A DNA stretch of 64,000 bases. It comes from Bog-532 sp963824545. Its GTDB lineage: Bacteria; Actinomycetota; Actinomycetes; Streptosporangiales; Streptosporangiaceae. Positions 1 through 8,159 of the stretch are shown one piece after another; positions within the stretch are counted from its first letter, which is position 1; each line of letters starts with the position of its first letter. The notes under the pieces are model-generated. The model did not search any database. It saw only the letters and a program-made list of their open reading frames with translations, and had not been told where the DNA came from. A program made the translations under genes and the position numbers. The stretch is from the NCBI GenBank assembly GCA_963824545.1, contig CAWGPP010000011.1:50413-114412 (forward strand). Reading direction: 5' to 3'.

Positions 1-117
1 CACGTGGTCGACGAATTCCCGATGACCGTGACCGGGAAGATCCGTAAGGTCGAGATGCGGGAGAAATCGGTCGAGTTGCTCGGGCTGCAGGAGGCCGCGC
101 AGGCCCGGCACGCCTGA
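1..117 (+). CDS. Acyl-CoA synthetase (AMP-binding), C-terminal end only
   Basis: The window opens inside this gene; the last 38 codons read through to a TGA at 115-117. The segment contains the A10-type motif of adenylate-forming enzymes (MTVTGKIRK), whose lysine contacts the acyl-adenylate in this superfamily. The family activates carboxylic acids to acyl-CoA in two steps. With only the tail visible, substrate class (fatty acid, acetate, aromatic acid) cannot be told. Confidence 0.85.
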   Translation, partial: HVVDEFPMTVTGKIRKVEMREKSVELLGLQEAAQARHA

Positions 118-343
118 GCGGTCACGCCGGTGGCCGGATCATCGCCGCCACGCCGGTCACGTGGGCCGCGCCGGTCACGTGGACCGTGGCGGTCATGTGA
201 GGCGCGGCCGGGGAGCGCGCCCGGCCGCTGGTTGCGTGCCCTTGCGGAACCCGCTGTCCGAAGCGCAGAAGAACACGCAGTCGATGCTGCCGGGCATGCT
301 CCGGTCGCTGGGGTTCACGCAGGTAACCGTCGGCTTCAGCTAG
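118..343 (+). pseudogene. Intergenic stretch with 18-bp repeats and a short protein-tail remnant
   Basis: Three consecutive 18-bp units (151-168, 169-186, 187-204) share the core GCCGGTCACGTGG; the third is diverged. They are followed by about 33 codons, from about 242 to a TAG at 341-343, that read like a genuine protein C-terminus ending MLRSLGFTQVTVGFS. There is no start or ribosome site of its own. It vaguely recalls the tail of DUF4230-type proteins, a weak resemblance. Most likely the 3' stub of a deleted gene that converges on the phosphatase gene. Confidence 0.3.
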
Positions 344-1214
344 GCCCGGCGGCTGGCGGGTCGCCGGCCGATCCGCCCAGCGGGTAGGGCACGACAACCA
401 CGGTGATGTTGTCCATGCCGCCGCCCTCCAGCGCGAACAGCAGCAGGGCGGTGGCCGCGGCGCGCGGGTTGTCCAGGGCGGCGGGCATGGCCAGGGTCGC
501 GAGCTTCCCGCCGTCCGGGTCATAGTTCCACAGGCCGTCCGAGCAGAGCAGCAGGGCGCCCTGGCCAGGCGGGGTGAACTGCTCGACGTGCGGCTCGGCC
601 TCGCGCGCGCCGATACCGATCCAGCGCGTGACGACGTGCGCCTGCGGGGACTCCAGCGCGTCGGCCTCCGACAGCAGCCCCTGGGCCACCATCTCCTCGG
701 CGAGCGAGTCGTCCCGGGTGAGCTGCTGGGCCATGGGCTCGGGCCCGGGCGACAGCCAGTAGGCGCGGCTGTCACCCATCCAGCACAGCGTGATCGTCCC
801 GGCCGTCACGACGGCGGACACGTACGTGGCGGCCGGCGTCTCCTCCGGGTCCTCAGACAGGCCGATGACCGCGTCCCGGGCCGACTCGATGGCCTGCCGC
901 GACGCCGCGGCGAGGTCGGCGCCGGCCTGGGCCGCTTCGGCCAGGTCGTGCACCGCCGCCCGGGCGGCCTCCAGCGATGCCTCGTCTGGCCGGTCGGCGC
1001 TGGAGACCCCGTCACACACGACGGTCACGACCGCCGGGCCGGCCGGGGTCGCCACCGTGGCGAGCGCGAAGGCATCCTCGTTCCGCTCGTGCCGGATACC
1101 GCGGTCGGTGACGCCCGCGACGGAGCCGAGATTGAGTTCCTCGTGATCGCGGCCCTCGAAAGTATTATCGAGGTCGCCGTCGCTCACAACGATCGAGTTC
1201 GTCACCATGACCAT
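336..1214 (-). CDS. PP2C-family serine/threonine protein phosphatase
   Basis: Cytoplasmic Mg/Mn-dependent phosphatase of the stand-alone PP2C (PPM) type that usually opposes Hanks-type kinases in actinobacteria. The metal-site motifs appear in order: RNEDAF, VVCDGVSS, MGDSRAY, LLCSDGLWNY and, near the C-terminus, GGMDNITVVVV. The open frame extends to a GTG at 1283, but those extra residues are low-complexity. I chose the ATG at 1214 (292 aa), which has GGTGGG a few bases upstream; ATG 1208 is equally possible. No kinase or FHA gene lies beside it here, so its partner is unknown. The last codons overlap a remnant on the other strand. Confidence 0.88.
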   Translation of the reverse strand: MVMVTNSIVVSDGDLDNTFEGRDHEELNLGSVAGVTDRGIRHERNEDAFALATVATPAGPAVVTVVCDGVSSADRPDEASLEAARAAVHDLAEAAQAGADLAAASRQAIESARDAVIGLSEDPEETPAATYVSAVVTAGTITLCWMGDSRAYWLSPGPEPMAQQLTRDDSLAEEMVAQGLLSEADALESPQAHVVTRWIGIGAREAEPHVEQFTPPGQGALLLCSDGLWNYDPDGGKLATLAMPAALDNPRAAATALLLFALEGGGMDNITVVVVPYPLGGSAGDPPAAGPS

Positions 1215-1539
1215 CGCCGACCCACCACACCCGCTCCGTTTCTCGCTTCCGGCGCCGGCCCGGTCTCCCGGGCGGCGGGCCACTTTATCGCCCGTGTGCC
1301 AGCCCCGGGTTTACGGCCCGCGACATGCCTATTGTGGCGCACTCCACGCTGGGCACGAGCCAATAAGCCAGGCCGGTCGATAATGGTCATTCCTGACGTA
1401 CCGGCACGCGCGCCTCCCGGATACCACCACGAGGGGGGGCACACCGCATCTCAAGCCCGTTACGTACGAAAATCCGCCGGGATGCGGACGGTCCGGGCGG
1501 CGCCGCGGGCGGGCGGGTGGTCCCGGCTGCGGCGCCGGC

Positions 1540-2982
1540 TCAGGCCGGGTGTTCCTGGCGGTCGCCGGCCCACTCGGTGTGGAAGACCCCGCCGGTGTCC
1601 ACCCGCCGGTAGGTGTGCGCGCCGAAGTAGTCACGTAGCCCCTGGATGAGGGCGGCGGGGAGGTGTTCCTTGCGCAGCCCGTCGTAGTAGGCCAGCGAGG
1701 AGGAGAAGGCGGGCGTGGGAATCCCGGCCGTCGCGGCCTGGCCGACGACCCGGCGCCAGCTGTCCACGCCGCTGCGGACCGCCTCGGCGAAGTACGGCGC
1801 GACCAGCAGGCTGGGCAGCGCGGGGTTCTCGTCGTAGGCCGTGCGGATCCGGTCAAGGAAACGGGCCCGGATGATGCAGCCGCCGCGCCAGATCGTCGCC
1901 ATCATGCCGCGGTTGACGTTCCAGCCGTACTCCTCGCTGCCCGCCTCGATCTGGTCGAAGCCCTGCGCGTAGGCGACGACCTTGGACGCGTACAGGGCCC
2001 GGCGCACATCCTCGACGAACCCGTCGCGGTCGGTGATGTCCAGCGGGGTGAGCCCGGTGCCGAACGCCTCCCGGGCCGCCCGGCGCTGATCGGCGTGCCC
2101 GGACAGCGACCGGGCAAAGGTGGCTTCCGCGATCCCGGTGATCGGGATGCCGAGGTCGAGCGCGCTCTGCACCGTCCAGCGTCCGGTGCCCTTCTGCTCT
2201 GCCTCGTCGAGCACGATGTCAACGAAGGGTCGCCCGGTCCTGGCATCGGTGTGCGACAGCACGTCGGCGGTGATCTGGATGAGGTAGGAGTCCAGGTCAC
2301 CCTCGTTCCAGGTGCGGAAGATCTCGCCGATCTCGCCCGGCGTCGCGCCGAGGCCGGCCCGCAGCAGGTCGTAGGCCTCCGCGATCAGCTGCATGTCGGC
2401 GTACTCGATGCCGTTGTGCACCATCTTCACGAAGTGCCCGGCCCCGTCCGGGCCGACGTGCGTGCAGCAGGGGGTCCCATCCACCTGGGCGGCGATCGAC
2501 TCGAGGATCGGGCCGAGCTTCGCGTACGACTCCGTGGAGCCGCCGGGCATGATGCTCGGGCCGTTCAGCGCGCCCTCCTCGCCGCCCGAGACGCCGCAGC
2601 CGACGAAGTGCAGGCCATGCTCCCGCAAGGCATGCTCACGGCGTCGGGTGTCGATGAAATGCGCGTTGCCGCAGTCGACCACGATGTCGCCCTCGTCCAG
2701 CAGCGGCACCAGCTCGTCGATCACGGCGTCGGTGGGCGCGCCGGCCTTGACCATGATGATGATCGCCCGCGGCCGCTCCAGGCTGGCCACGAAGTCCGCC
2801 ATGGACTCGCCGGGGATGAACGTGCCCTCGTCGCCGTGCTCCTTGACCAGGCTGTGGGTGCGTTCCGGGGACCGGTTGTGCAGCGCGACGACGTGACCGT
2901 GCCGGGCCAGGTTCCGCGCCAGGTTCCGGCCCATCACGGCCAGGCCGGTGACGCCGATGTCCGCCTTGCTGCTGTCGCTCAT
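1540..2982 (-). CDS. gnd: 6-phosphogluconate dehydrogenase, decarboxylating
   Basis: Oxidises 6-phosphogluconate to ribulose 5-phosphate and CO2 with NADP+ in the pentose phosphate pathway. The 480-aa length fits the long bacterial/eukaryotic-type enzyme. The N-terminal Rossmann motif (VTGLAVMGRNLARNLA), the GCGVSGGEEGA segment, the catalytic-lysine region (HFVKMVHNGIEYADMQ) and the GTGRWT substrate loop are all present. The ATG at 2982 has GGGAG about 10 bases upstream. The 325 bases between this gene and the PP2C gene hold nothing I recognise. Transcribed alone, away from the PadR gene. Confidence 0.97.
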   Translation of the reverse strand: MSDSSKADIGVTGLAVMGRNLARNLARHGHVVALHNRSPERTHSLVKEHGDEGTFIPGESMADFVASLERPRAIIIMVKAGAPTDAVIDELVPLLDEGDIVVDCGNAHFIDTRRREHALREHGLHFVGCGVSGGEEGALNGPSIMPGGSTESYAKLGPILESIAAQVDGTPCCTHVGPDGAGHFVKMVHNGIEYADMQLIAEAYDLLRAGLGATPGEIGEIFRTWNEGDLDSYLIQITADVLSHTDARTGRPFVDIVLDEAEQKGTGRWTVQSALDLGIPITGIAEATFARSLSGHADQRRAAREAFGTGLTPLDITDRDGFVEDVRRALYASKVVAYAQGFDQIEAGSEEYGWNVNRGMMATIWRGGCIIRARFLDRIRTAYDENPALPSLLVAPYFAEAVRSGVDSWRRVVGQAATAGIPTPAFSSSLAYYDGLRKEHLPAALIQGLRDYFGAHTYRRVDTGGVFHTEWAGDRQEHPA

Positions 2983-3082
2983 TGTCGCTAGCTCCCGGGT
3001 CAGGGCTTCCGCCCGCTGTTTCGCACTAAAGCGACCCTAACCTGTGGGGTCCGGCGGCGGCCGGGGGTGGTCCCGGCGCAAG

Positions 3083-3129
3083 GAGACGGTCAGCTTCCCG
3101 CGGTGATGACCGGGGAAGCTGACCGTCTC
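3083..3129 (-). terminator. Strong hairpin terminator of the vanished lectin gene
   Basis: A perfect 17-bp inverted repeat (3083-3099 pairing with 3113-3129) with a 13-base loop. On the minus strand it begins 7 bases after the stop codon of the ricin-B remnant, the normal position for an intrinsic-type terminator in high-GC actinobacteria, where a U-tract is often absent. It also separates that remnant from gnd. Confidence 0.75.
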
Positions 3130-3136
3130 GCCTCGG

Positions 3137-3232
3137 TCAGGGCAACGACCATTGCTGGTTGGCGCCCCCGGTGCAGTCCCATATCTCCAGCTGCGTGCCG
3201 GGCGTCGTCGACCGCCTCGTCGGCCACTTCCG
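3137..3232 (-). pseudogene. Ricin-B-lectin (CBM13) C-terminal remnant
   Basis: The minus strand encodes a final QxW repeat, GTQLEIWDCTGGANQQWSLP, followed directly by TGA at 3139-3137. This is the last strand-turn of a beta-trefoil carbohydrate-binding domain, normally found at the end of secreted glycoside hydrolases or esterases. Upstream the reading loses similarity within about 10 residues and runs into the padR promoter, so the catalytic part is gone. The terminator survives. Too short for gene finders. Confidence 0.7.
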
Positions 3233-3304
3233 CGGCGCCGCCCTGTATCGGCGCCATAGACGAGGCGGCCGGTGGATGATTCGGCGGACGTAACACGTTA
3301 TATC

Positions 3305-3333
3305 TTGTCAAGAGGGTTCGGTTGACGTACATT
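3305..3333 (+). promoter_or_regulatory. Candidate promoter of the padR-DUF1707 unit
   Basis: TTGTCA (3305-3310), 17 bases, TACATT (3328-3333), about 45 bases before the padR ATG. The following segment 3337-3357 contains imperfect mirror halves (AGATA and TATCT) that could be a PadR autoregulatory site, since these regulators commonly repress their own operon. This is inferred from sequence only. Confidence 0.4.
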
Positions 3334-3379
3334 GCAGATATATCGAGACCGTATCTCAAGACTCACGGCTGGAGGCACG

Positions 3380-4545
3380 ATGCGTGGTTTCGCATACGGG
3401 GCGGACGATTTCGATGCGGGGCTGTCCGAGGCCATCGATCGCGCGCGGACGTTGCTTCGTAACATCTACGCGGGCGGCATGAGCGTCAGCCGTCCCGCTC
3501 ACAGCGAGCCCGGCCACGGGCCGTTCGGCGGCGGGCCGTTCGGCGGCGGGCCGTTCGGCGGCGGGCCGTTCGGTGGACCGGGGCACGGCCGGTTCGGCGC
3601 GCCCGGCCACGGGCCGTTCGGCGGACCGCGTCCCGGGCAGGACGAGGACGCCGACCTGGACACCGGCGAGGACGTCGGCCCCGGGCCCGGGGAGAGGTTC
3701 GGCCCCGGACCCGGCGAGGGGTTCGGCCCGGGGCACCACGCGCACCACGCGCACCACGCGCACGGCGGGCCCGGCCACCACGAGGAACACAGGCATCACG
3801 AGCACGCCGAACCCGGATTTGACGAGGGACCGGGCCGCGAGGACGACGCCGGCCCCTGGGGCGGGCCGTGGGATCGCGGTTTCCCCGGGAAGGATTGGGC
3901 CGCGTTCTTCGGCGGCCCACGCGGGGGCTGGTGGCAGGGCGGCGGCCGGCGGCGCGGCCCCGGATGGCCCGGCGGCGGCCCGGCGGCCCGGGCGGCCCCG
4001 GTGGGCCGGGCGGCCCCGGTGGGCCGGGCGGGCCCCGGCGGCCGAAGGCGTCCCGGGGCGACGTGCGCGCCACGATTCTTGCGCTGCTCACCGAGGGACC
4101 GCGGACGGGTTACCAGATCATGTCCGACATCGAAGAGCGCAGCCACGGGGCGTGGCGGCCCAGCCCGGGCGCGGTCTACCCGGCTCTGCAGCTACTGGCC
4201 GACGAGGGGCTGATCGCCGGTGACGAGGCCGGCGGCCGCCGCACCTACAGCCTCACCGACGCGGGCCGCGAATACGTCGCGGCCCACCCCGAGATGGCGC
4301 GCGGGGCCTGGGAGTCCATGGCCGGCGCGGGCGCCGATTCCGGCCCCGGCGACATCCCCCGGCTGTTGACCGAGGCCGCGCGGCTCGGCGCCGCCATCGC
4401 GCAGACCGCCCACGCGGGGACGCCGGACCAGATCCGCTCGGCCGAGCGGCTGCTCAAGCAGACCAGGCGCTCGCTGTATGAGGTCCTGGCCGATGAAGAC
4501 ACCGACGAAGACACCGACGACGAGCCTGGCGGCTCAGGCGACTAG
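3380..4545 (+). CDS. PadR-family regulator with Gly/His-rich N-terminal half; apparent frameshift
   Basis: The ATG at 3380 follows GGAGG. The first half reads a helix (residues about 1-33), four GPFGG repeats encoded by identical 15-bp units (3518-3577), and a histidine cluster of HHA repeats, then an aromatic FFGG/GWW segment. The second half, in another frame, is a PadR winged helix beginning RGDVRATILALLTEGPRTGY, then YPALQLLADEGLI and a C-terminal dimerisation helix. The halves meet in a (GGP)n tract near 3979-4030. The span is one base short of a whole number of codons, so a single-base deletion restores about 388 aa. A GTG at 3868 could start the PadR half alone. The histidines suggest metal sensing, but this is inference. 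The DUF1707 gene follows in the same direction. Confidence 0.75.
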
Positions 4546-4593
4546 CCGCCGGGAGAACGAACAACGAGAGTACCGGGAAGACGGGGTCCGCAC

Positions 4594-5079
4594 ATGAACA
4601 TGAACGACCGGATGCGCATCTCTGACAGTGACAGGGATCGCGCCGCTGCCCAGCTGCGTGACTACTACGCCGAGGGGCGGCTCACCTCAGAAGAGCTCGA
4701 CGAGCGGGTCACGGCCACGCTGAACGCCCGGACCGCGGGCGATCTGCGCCGGGTGATGGCCGACCTGCCCGTCGCGCCCGCCGCCCAGGGGGGCGCGCCC
4801 AACACGCCGCCGTTCGCGGCCCCGCCGTGGGCGTACCGGCGCCGGGGGCCGCGCCTGCTCCCCGTGCTGCTGCTGATCCTGCTGGCCGCGGTTCTGCTGC
4901 CTGGCGGCTGGATCTTCTTCACCCTGCTGAAGGTGTTCCTGCTGTTCTGGCTCGTCGTGGCGCTGATGGGCCTGGTCGGGGCGGCCGTGTTCCGGCACCG
5001 GATCCGCCGGGTCGCCCGTAACCGGGGCGCCTACATGGGCGACCAGAACTGGCGCGGATACGACAGGCGGGGCTGGTAG
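4594..5079 (+). CDS. DUF1707 domain membrane protein
   Basis: 161 aa. The N-terminal DUF1707 motif MRISDSDRDRAAAQLRDYY continues to a conserved DLP, the usual short helical module of actinobacterial membrane or regulatory proteins. Then come a proline-rich linker, two closely spaced membrane helices (about residues 88-107 and 109-133) and a basic cytoplasmic tail. The ATG at 4594 is 48 bases after the padR stop. PadR plus DUF1707 is a recurring pairing, suggesting the regulator controls this membrane protein. Biochemical role unknown. Confidence 0.88.
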   Translation: MNMNDRMRISDSDRDRAAAQLRDYYAEGRLTSEELDERVTATLNARTAGDLRRVMADLPVAPAAQGGAPNTPPFAAPPWAYRRRGPRLLPVLLLILLAAVLLPGGWIFFTLLKVFLLFWLVVALMGLVGAAVFRHRIRRVARNRGAYMGDQNWRGYDRRGW

Positions 5080-5091
5080 TCACTTCCCCGG

Positions 5092-5141
5092 CGGTGTGTT
5101 CCCTGGTGCCCGGATCCCGGCCAGCACCAGGGAACACACCG
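5092..5141 (+). terminator. Hairpin terminator after the DUF1707 gene
   Basis: Perfect 18-bp inverted repeat (5092-5109 with 5124-5141) with a 14-base loop, starting 12 bases past the stop codon. It closes the padR-DUF1707 unit and insulates the AlkB-like gene. Confidence 0.8.
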
Positions 5142-5217
5142 TGCTCACGCGTCCCGATCCCCGGCGGCGCCCGCCCGGCGTCGTACCGGGCAGTGCCGGC
5201 TAGGACGCGGCTGTTGA

Positions 5218-5248
5218 TCGAACACAGATTTGAAATAATGCCTATAAT
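5218..5248 (+). promoter_or_regulatory. LexA-like SOS box and leaderless promoter for the AlkB-like gene
   Basis: Positions 5218-5233 match the actinobacterial/mycobacterial SOS consensus TCGAACACATGTTCGA at 13 of 16 bases; the left half is perfect and the right half degraded. A perfect TATAAT lies at 5243-5248, only six bases before the ATG, so the transcript is probably leaderless. The box covers the -35 position, where LexA would block polymerase. Confidence 0.5.
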
Positions 5249-5254
5249 TAACGC

Positions 5255-5884
5255 ATGACAGCTTCATTCCAGGGATCGCTGCTCGATCTGGGCGAGGAGG
5301 CGCACCCGGGGTCGTTCGGCACCATGCTGACGCGCACGCCGCTGAGCCGTGGCGCCTGGGTCGACGTCCGTCCCGGCTGGCTGACCGGGGCCGCCGAATT
5401 GTTCGGCCGGCTGGCCGAGGACGTGGCCTGGCGTGCGGAGAAACGGCAGATGTACGACCGGGTCGTGGGCGTTCCCCGGCTGCTGTGCTTCTACGCCGAG
5501 GGGCAGCCGCTGCCCGACCCGGCGCTGGAGGAAGCGCGTGCGGCGCTGAACGCGCGCTACGAAGGGGAGCTGGGCGAGCCGCTCGTCACCGCGGGGCTCT
5601 GCCTGTACCGGGACGGCCGGGACAGCGTGGCCTGGCACGGCGACACCATCGGGCGGGGCGGCACCGAGGACACGATCGTTGCGATCGTGTCGCTGGGGGC
5701 GCCGCGGGCGCTGCTGCTGCGCCCGCGCGGCGGCGGTTCCGCGCTGCGCTACGAGCTCGGGCACGGCGATCTCATCGTGATGGGCGGAAGCTGCCAGCGG
5801 ACCTGGGAACACGCGGTGCCCAAGACCGCGCGCCCGGTCGGGCCGCGGATCAGCGTGCAGTTCCGGCCCCGGGGGGTGCGGTAG
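5255..5884 (+). CDS. AlkB-like 2-oxoglutarate/Fe(II) dioxygenase (alkylation repair)
   Basis: 209 aa, normal for bacterial AlkB-like proteins. The iron and co-substrate signature is complete: the HxD in DSVAWHGD, the distal histidine in TWEHAVPK, and the RISVQFR arginine pair that binds 2-oxoglutarate. YRDGRDSVAW is the usual lead-in to the HxD. The family oxidatively removes N-alkyl lesions such as 1-methyladenine and 3-methylcytosine from nucleic acids. The SOS-like box upstream fits a DNA-repair role. ATG 5255 was chosen because TATAAT sits directly upstream. Confidence 0.92.
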   Translation: MTASFQGSLLDLGEEAHPGSFGTMLTRTPLSRGAWVDVRPGWLTGAAELFGRLAEDVAWRAEKRQMYDRVVGVPRLLCFYAEGQPLPDPALEEARAALNARYEGELGEPLVTAGLCLYRDGRDSVAWHGDTIGRGGTEDTIVAIVSLGAPRALLLRPRGGGSALRYELGHGDLIVMGGSCQRTWEHAVPKTARPVGPRISVQFRPRGVR

Positions 5885-5899
5885 CCGGCCGCGGGGGGC

Positions 5900-6153
5900 G
5901 CTGACTTAGCCGCGCTAACGGCCCTCATCGACCTCCAGGCACGTCGATGGACCGCCGGCCAGATCGTTGTTACGGAGCTCCGTTATGAACTGGCCGTACG
6001 GCATACAGCCAACCTGCCGGTCGTGCTCATAGCCGAAAAAGGCAGTCGGCCGGGGAAGACCCTTTCAGCGTCTTCGGAGATCTGGGCGCACAGGTGATCT
6101 ACACGCAGCAGATCCCGGACATGGGCCAGCTCACCGCGCGAAAGCGCCGATGA
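5900..6153 (+). pseudogene. Remnant of an unidentified protein, one frameshift
   Basis: No start codon, but 5900 to about 6065 reads a convincing protein stretch (ALTALIDLQARRWTAGQIVV, then LPVVLIAEKGSRPGK). The reading continues in another frame from about 6073 (FGDLGAQVIYTQQIPDMGQL) to TGA 6151-6153. One deleted base joins the two. I do not recognise the family. The 5' part was lost at the end of the AlkB-like gene. Confidence 0.45.
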
Positions 6154-6760
6154 GAGCGGCCAGAAGGCCTCTGCGCCGCCGGGGCATGGGGCGCCGAGCC
6201 GGTCCGCGGATCGCGCGTGGCTGCTAAGCACCGGCACCACCGGTAGATGGCGCGTGCGCCGCGTCAAATCCCGGACGGTGGCCTCTTGACACCCGGAACC
6301 TATGGGGCGAGGGTATGGGAAAGGCGTGTGTTGGCGCTGCCAGAAGCGGAATTGGTATTCCCGTGCAGCGCAGGGGCATCTATCCAAAACGACTTCCCAT
6401 GATCACGGGAACGGCTTCTATGTCCGCCAAGATTAGCCATGTCCGCCACGAGCAGACTGGCCTCTTTGTACTGGACAGTAACGTTAGCATCCAAGCATAA
6501 ACGAGCAGCTCCGGCGGAGTGCTCTACTGATATTGGTAACTGTTCTTAACAGTTTACGACGAGTTTATTCAAAGCTCGAGGGCAGGACGCCCCTGACCTG
6601 CGGTGATTCGAACTATGGTGAACTTCTGAAGAAGCTTCATGTGCCTGAATCTTTAATTAGTCACAAGGCGATGTATTTCTTCACTCGCGTTTCGCATCAC
6701 TGTTTGCCCCGGCGACAGCCGTGCGCAAGACGCGCGTGCGGCATCCGGCACTGAGTGCCA
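6154..6760. other. Lower-GC intergenic debris
   Basis: Clearly lower in GC than the surroundings and with mixed codon usage. Short frames exist on both strands (6315-6500 plus, 6300-6494 minus), but none has a ribosome site or recognisable motif. I read this as the decayed left flank of the neprosin gene, probably acquired with it. Confidence 0.5.
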
Positions 6761-6768
6761 TACCGAGG

Positions 6769-6797
6769 TTGACACGTCCCGGCATTCGAGCGATTAT
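6769..6797 (+). promoter_or_regulatory. Candidate sigma-70 promoter of the neprosin-like gene
   Basis: TTGACA (6769-6774), 17 bases, GATTAT (6792-6797), 43 bases before the ATG. The -35 is a perfect consensus; the -10 matches at four of six positions. Confidence 0.45.
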
Positions 6798-6840
6798 GTG
6801 TTGCGGGTATCACCTGATGTCAATCAGCGAAGGGAATGCC

Positions 6841-8091
6841 ATGGCTCCGCAGGACAACGCATACTTTCCCACGTTCTCCCAGTTCATCGAATCCATTAAT
6901 TCCGCACAGTATACGGAATATTCAAGGAGGCCAGCGGCGAAGGTCGCCGATGATTCGCAGTTCACGGCGATGCGGCAGTATATCTCCGACCTTTACGAGG
7001 GAGTTGAGGTCACCCACAGCTTCGTTGACGAGAACGGCCAGGTGTTCGATTGCATCCCCGTGGAACAGCAGCCTTCGCTGAAGGGCACATCGGCAGGACC
7101 TGCCGATCCCCCGGACGCCCCGGCGTCGTCGCCCGCGATGGAGAGTCCCAGCCAGGGGCTGCGCATCCAGCCTCAACTGAGGTCGGATCGGATGGACAAG
7201 TTCGGGCATGCGATGTCTTGCCCGCCCGGTACCATAGCCATGCGTCGGATTACCCTGGATGAGCTTACCAAGAAAGAGAACTTCCAAGATTTTTTTCGAA
7301 AGGTCCCGGTGGGCGAAGGACGCCACCCGCGCCTCAGTCCGAGTCCTGAGATAACGGCAGGCATCCATAAGTACGCTCATGCTTATCAGGTGGTGAATAG
7401 CCTTGGCGGCCATAACTTCTTAAATGTGTGGGATCCGGGAGTCGGTTCTCAGATATTTTCTCTGTCTCAGCACTGGTATGCAGGTGGCTCGCCCGTGCAG
7501 ACGGCCGAATGTGGCTGGCAGGTCTACCCCGGCAAGTATGGGACCACCCAGCCCGTTCTCTTCATATACTGGACGGCAGACGGTTACCAGAGCACCGGAT
7601 GCTACAATCTCGAATGCGGAGCCTTCGTTCAGACCAACCCAAACTGGGTACTTGGCGGTACGCTTGCTCCCGTTAGTGTCTTTGGCGGCGCCCAGTACGA
7701 CCTTGAAATGACGTACTACCTCAGCGGCGGAAGGTGGTGGCTCTACCTTGGCGGCACCAGTGCGAGCAATGCTGTGGGCTATTACCCCGCATCACAATAC
7801 CGAGGTGGCCAACTCGCATCTAACGCCACGGATATTGATTACGGTGGCGAAGTAGTCGATATCACGGCATGGCCGCCAATGGGGAGCGGTAACTTCGCAA
7901 ATGCCTGGTGGCAGTTCGCGGCTTACCAGCGTGACATTTACTATTTCCCCCCGGCAGGTGGCGCCCAGAATGCTTCACTTACCGGGGTCCAGACCTCGGC
8001 GAACTGCTTCACCATTATTGTCGGTTCTGCCGCGGCTCCGTGGAATGAGTACTTCTTCTTCGGCGGTCCGGGCGGAACGGCCTGCACCTAA
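6841..8091 (+). CDS. Neprosin-family (DUF239) protein, putative glutamic peptidase
   Basis: 416 aa from the ATG at 6841, with GAAGGGAA just upstream. The C-terminal half is a neprosin domain: YAHAYQVVNSLGG, then TAECGWQVYPGKYG, the aromatic-rich beta-strands, and DIDYGGEVVD. The two glutamates expected to be catalytic in neprosins are E223 (in AECGWQV) and E337 (in GGEVV), separated by 114 residues as in the plant enzyme's roughly 109. The N-terminal 150 residues are a plant-like propeptide analogue of unknown fold. No signal peptide is visible, unusual for a family of secreted prolyl-directed peptidases. Base composition is lower in GC than the neighbours, suggesting horizontal transfer. Confidence 0.85.
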   Translation: MAPQDNAYFPTFSQFIESINSAQYTEYSRRPAAKVADDSQFTAMRQYISDLYEGVEVTHSFVDENGQVFDCIPVEQQPSLKGTSAGPADPPDAPASSPAMESPSQGLRIQPQLRSDRMDKFGHAMSCPPGTIAMRRITLDELTKKENFQDFFRKVPVGEGRHPRLSPSPEITAGIHKYAHAYQVVNSLGGHNFLNVWDPGVGSQIFSLSQHWYAGGSPVQTAECGWQVYPGKYGTTQPVLFIYWTADGYQSTGCYNLECGAFVQTNPNWVLGGTLAPVSVFGGAQYDLEMTYYLSGGRWWLYLGGTSASNAVGYYPASQYRGGQLASNATDIDYGGEVVDITAWPPMGSGNFANAWWQFAAYQRDIYYFPPAGGAQNASLTGVQTSANCFTIIVGSAAAPWNEYFFFGGPGGTACT

Positions 8092-8113
8092 GTTAGCCAG
8101 CCGCTGGAGTACG

Positions 8114-8159
8114 CCGGCCCGCGGACGGCGGGTGCGCTAGCCCGAGCGCGGCGGGCCGG
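8114..8159. terminator. Bidirectional terminator between neprosin and rho genes
   Basis: Inverted repeat CCGGCCCGC (8114-8122) and GCGGGCCGG (8151-8159). The right arm abuts the rho stop codon. It separates two convergent genes. Confidence 0.45.

Noticed and set aside
3090..3359. Minus-strand 89-codon frame upstream of padR
   Set aside because: It overlaps the real ricin-B remnant in another frame and includes the terminator hairpin; no ribosome site.
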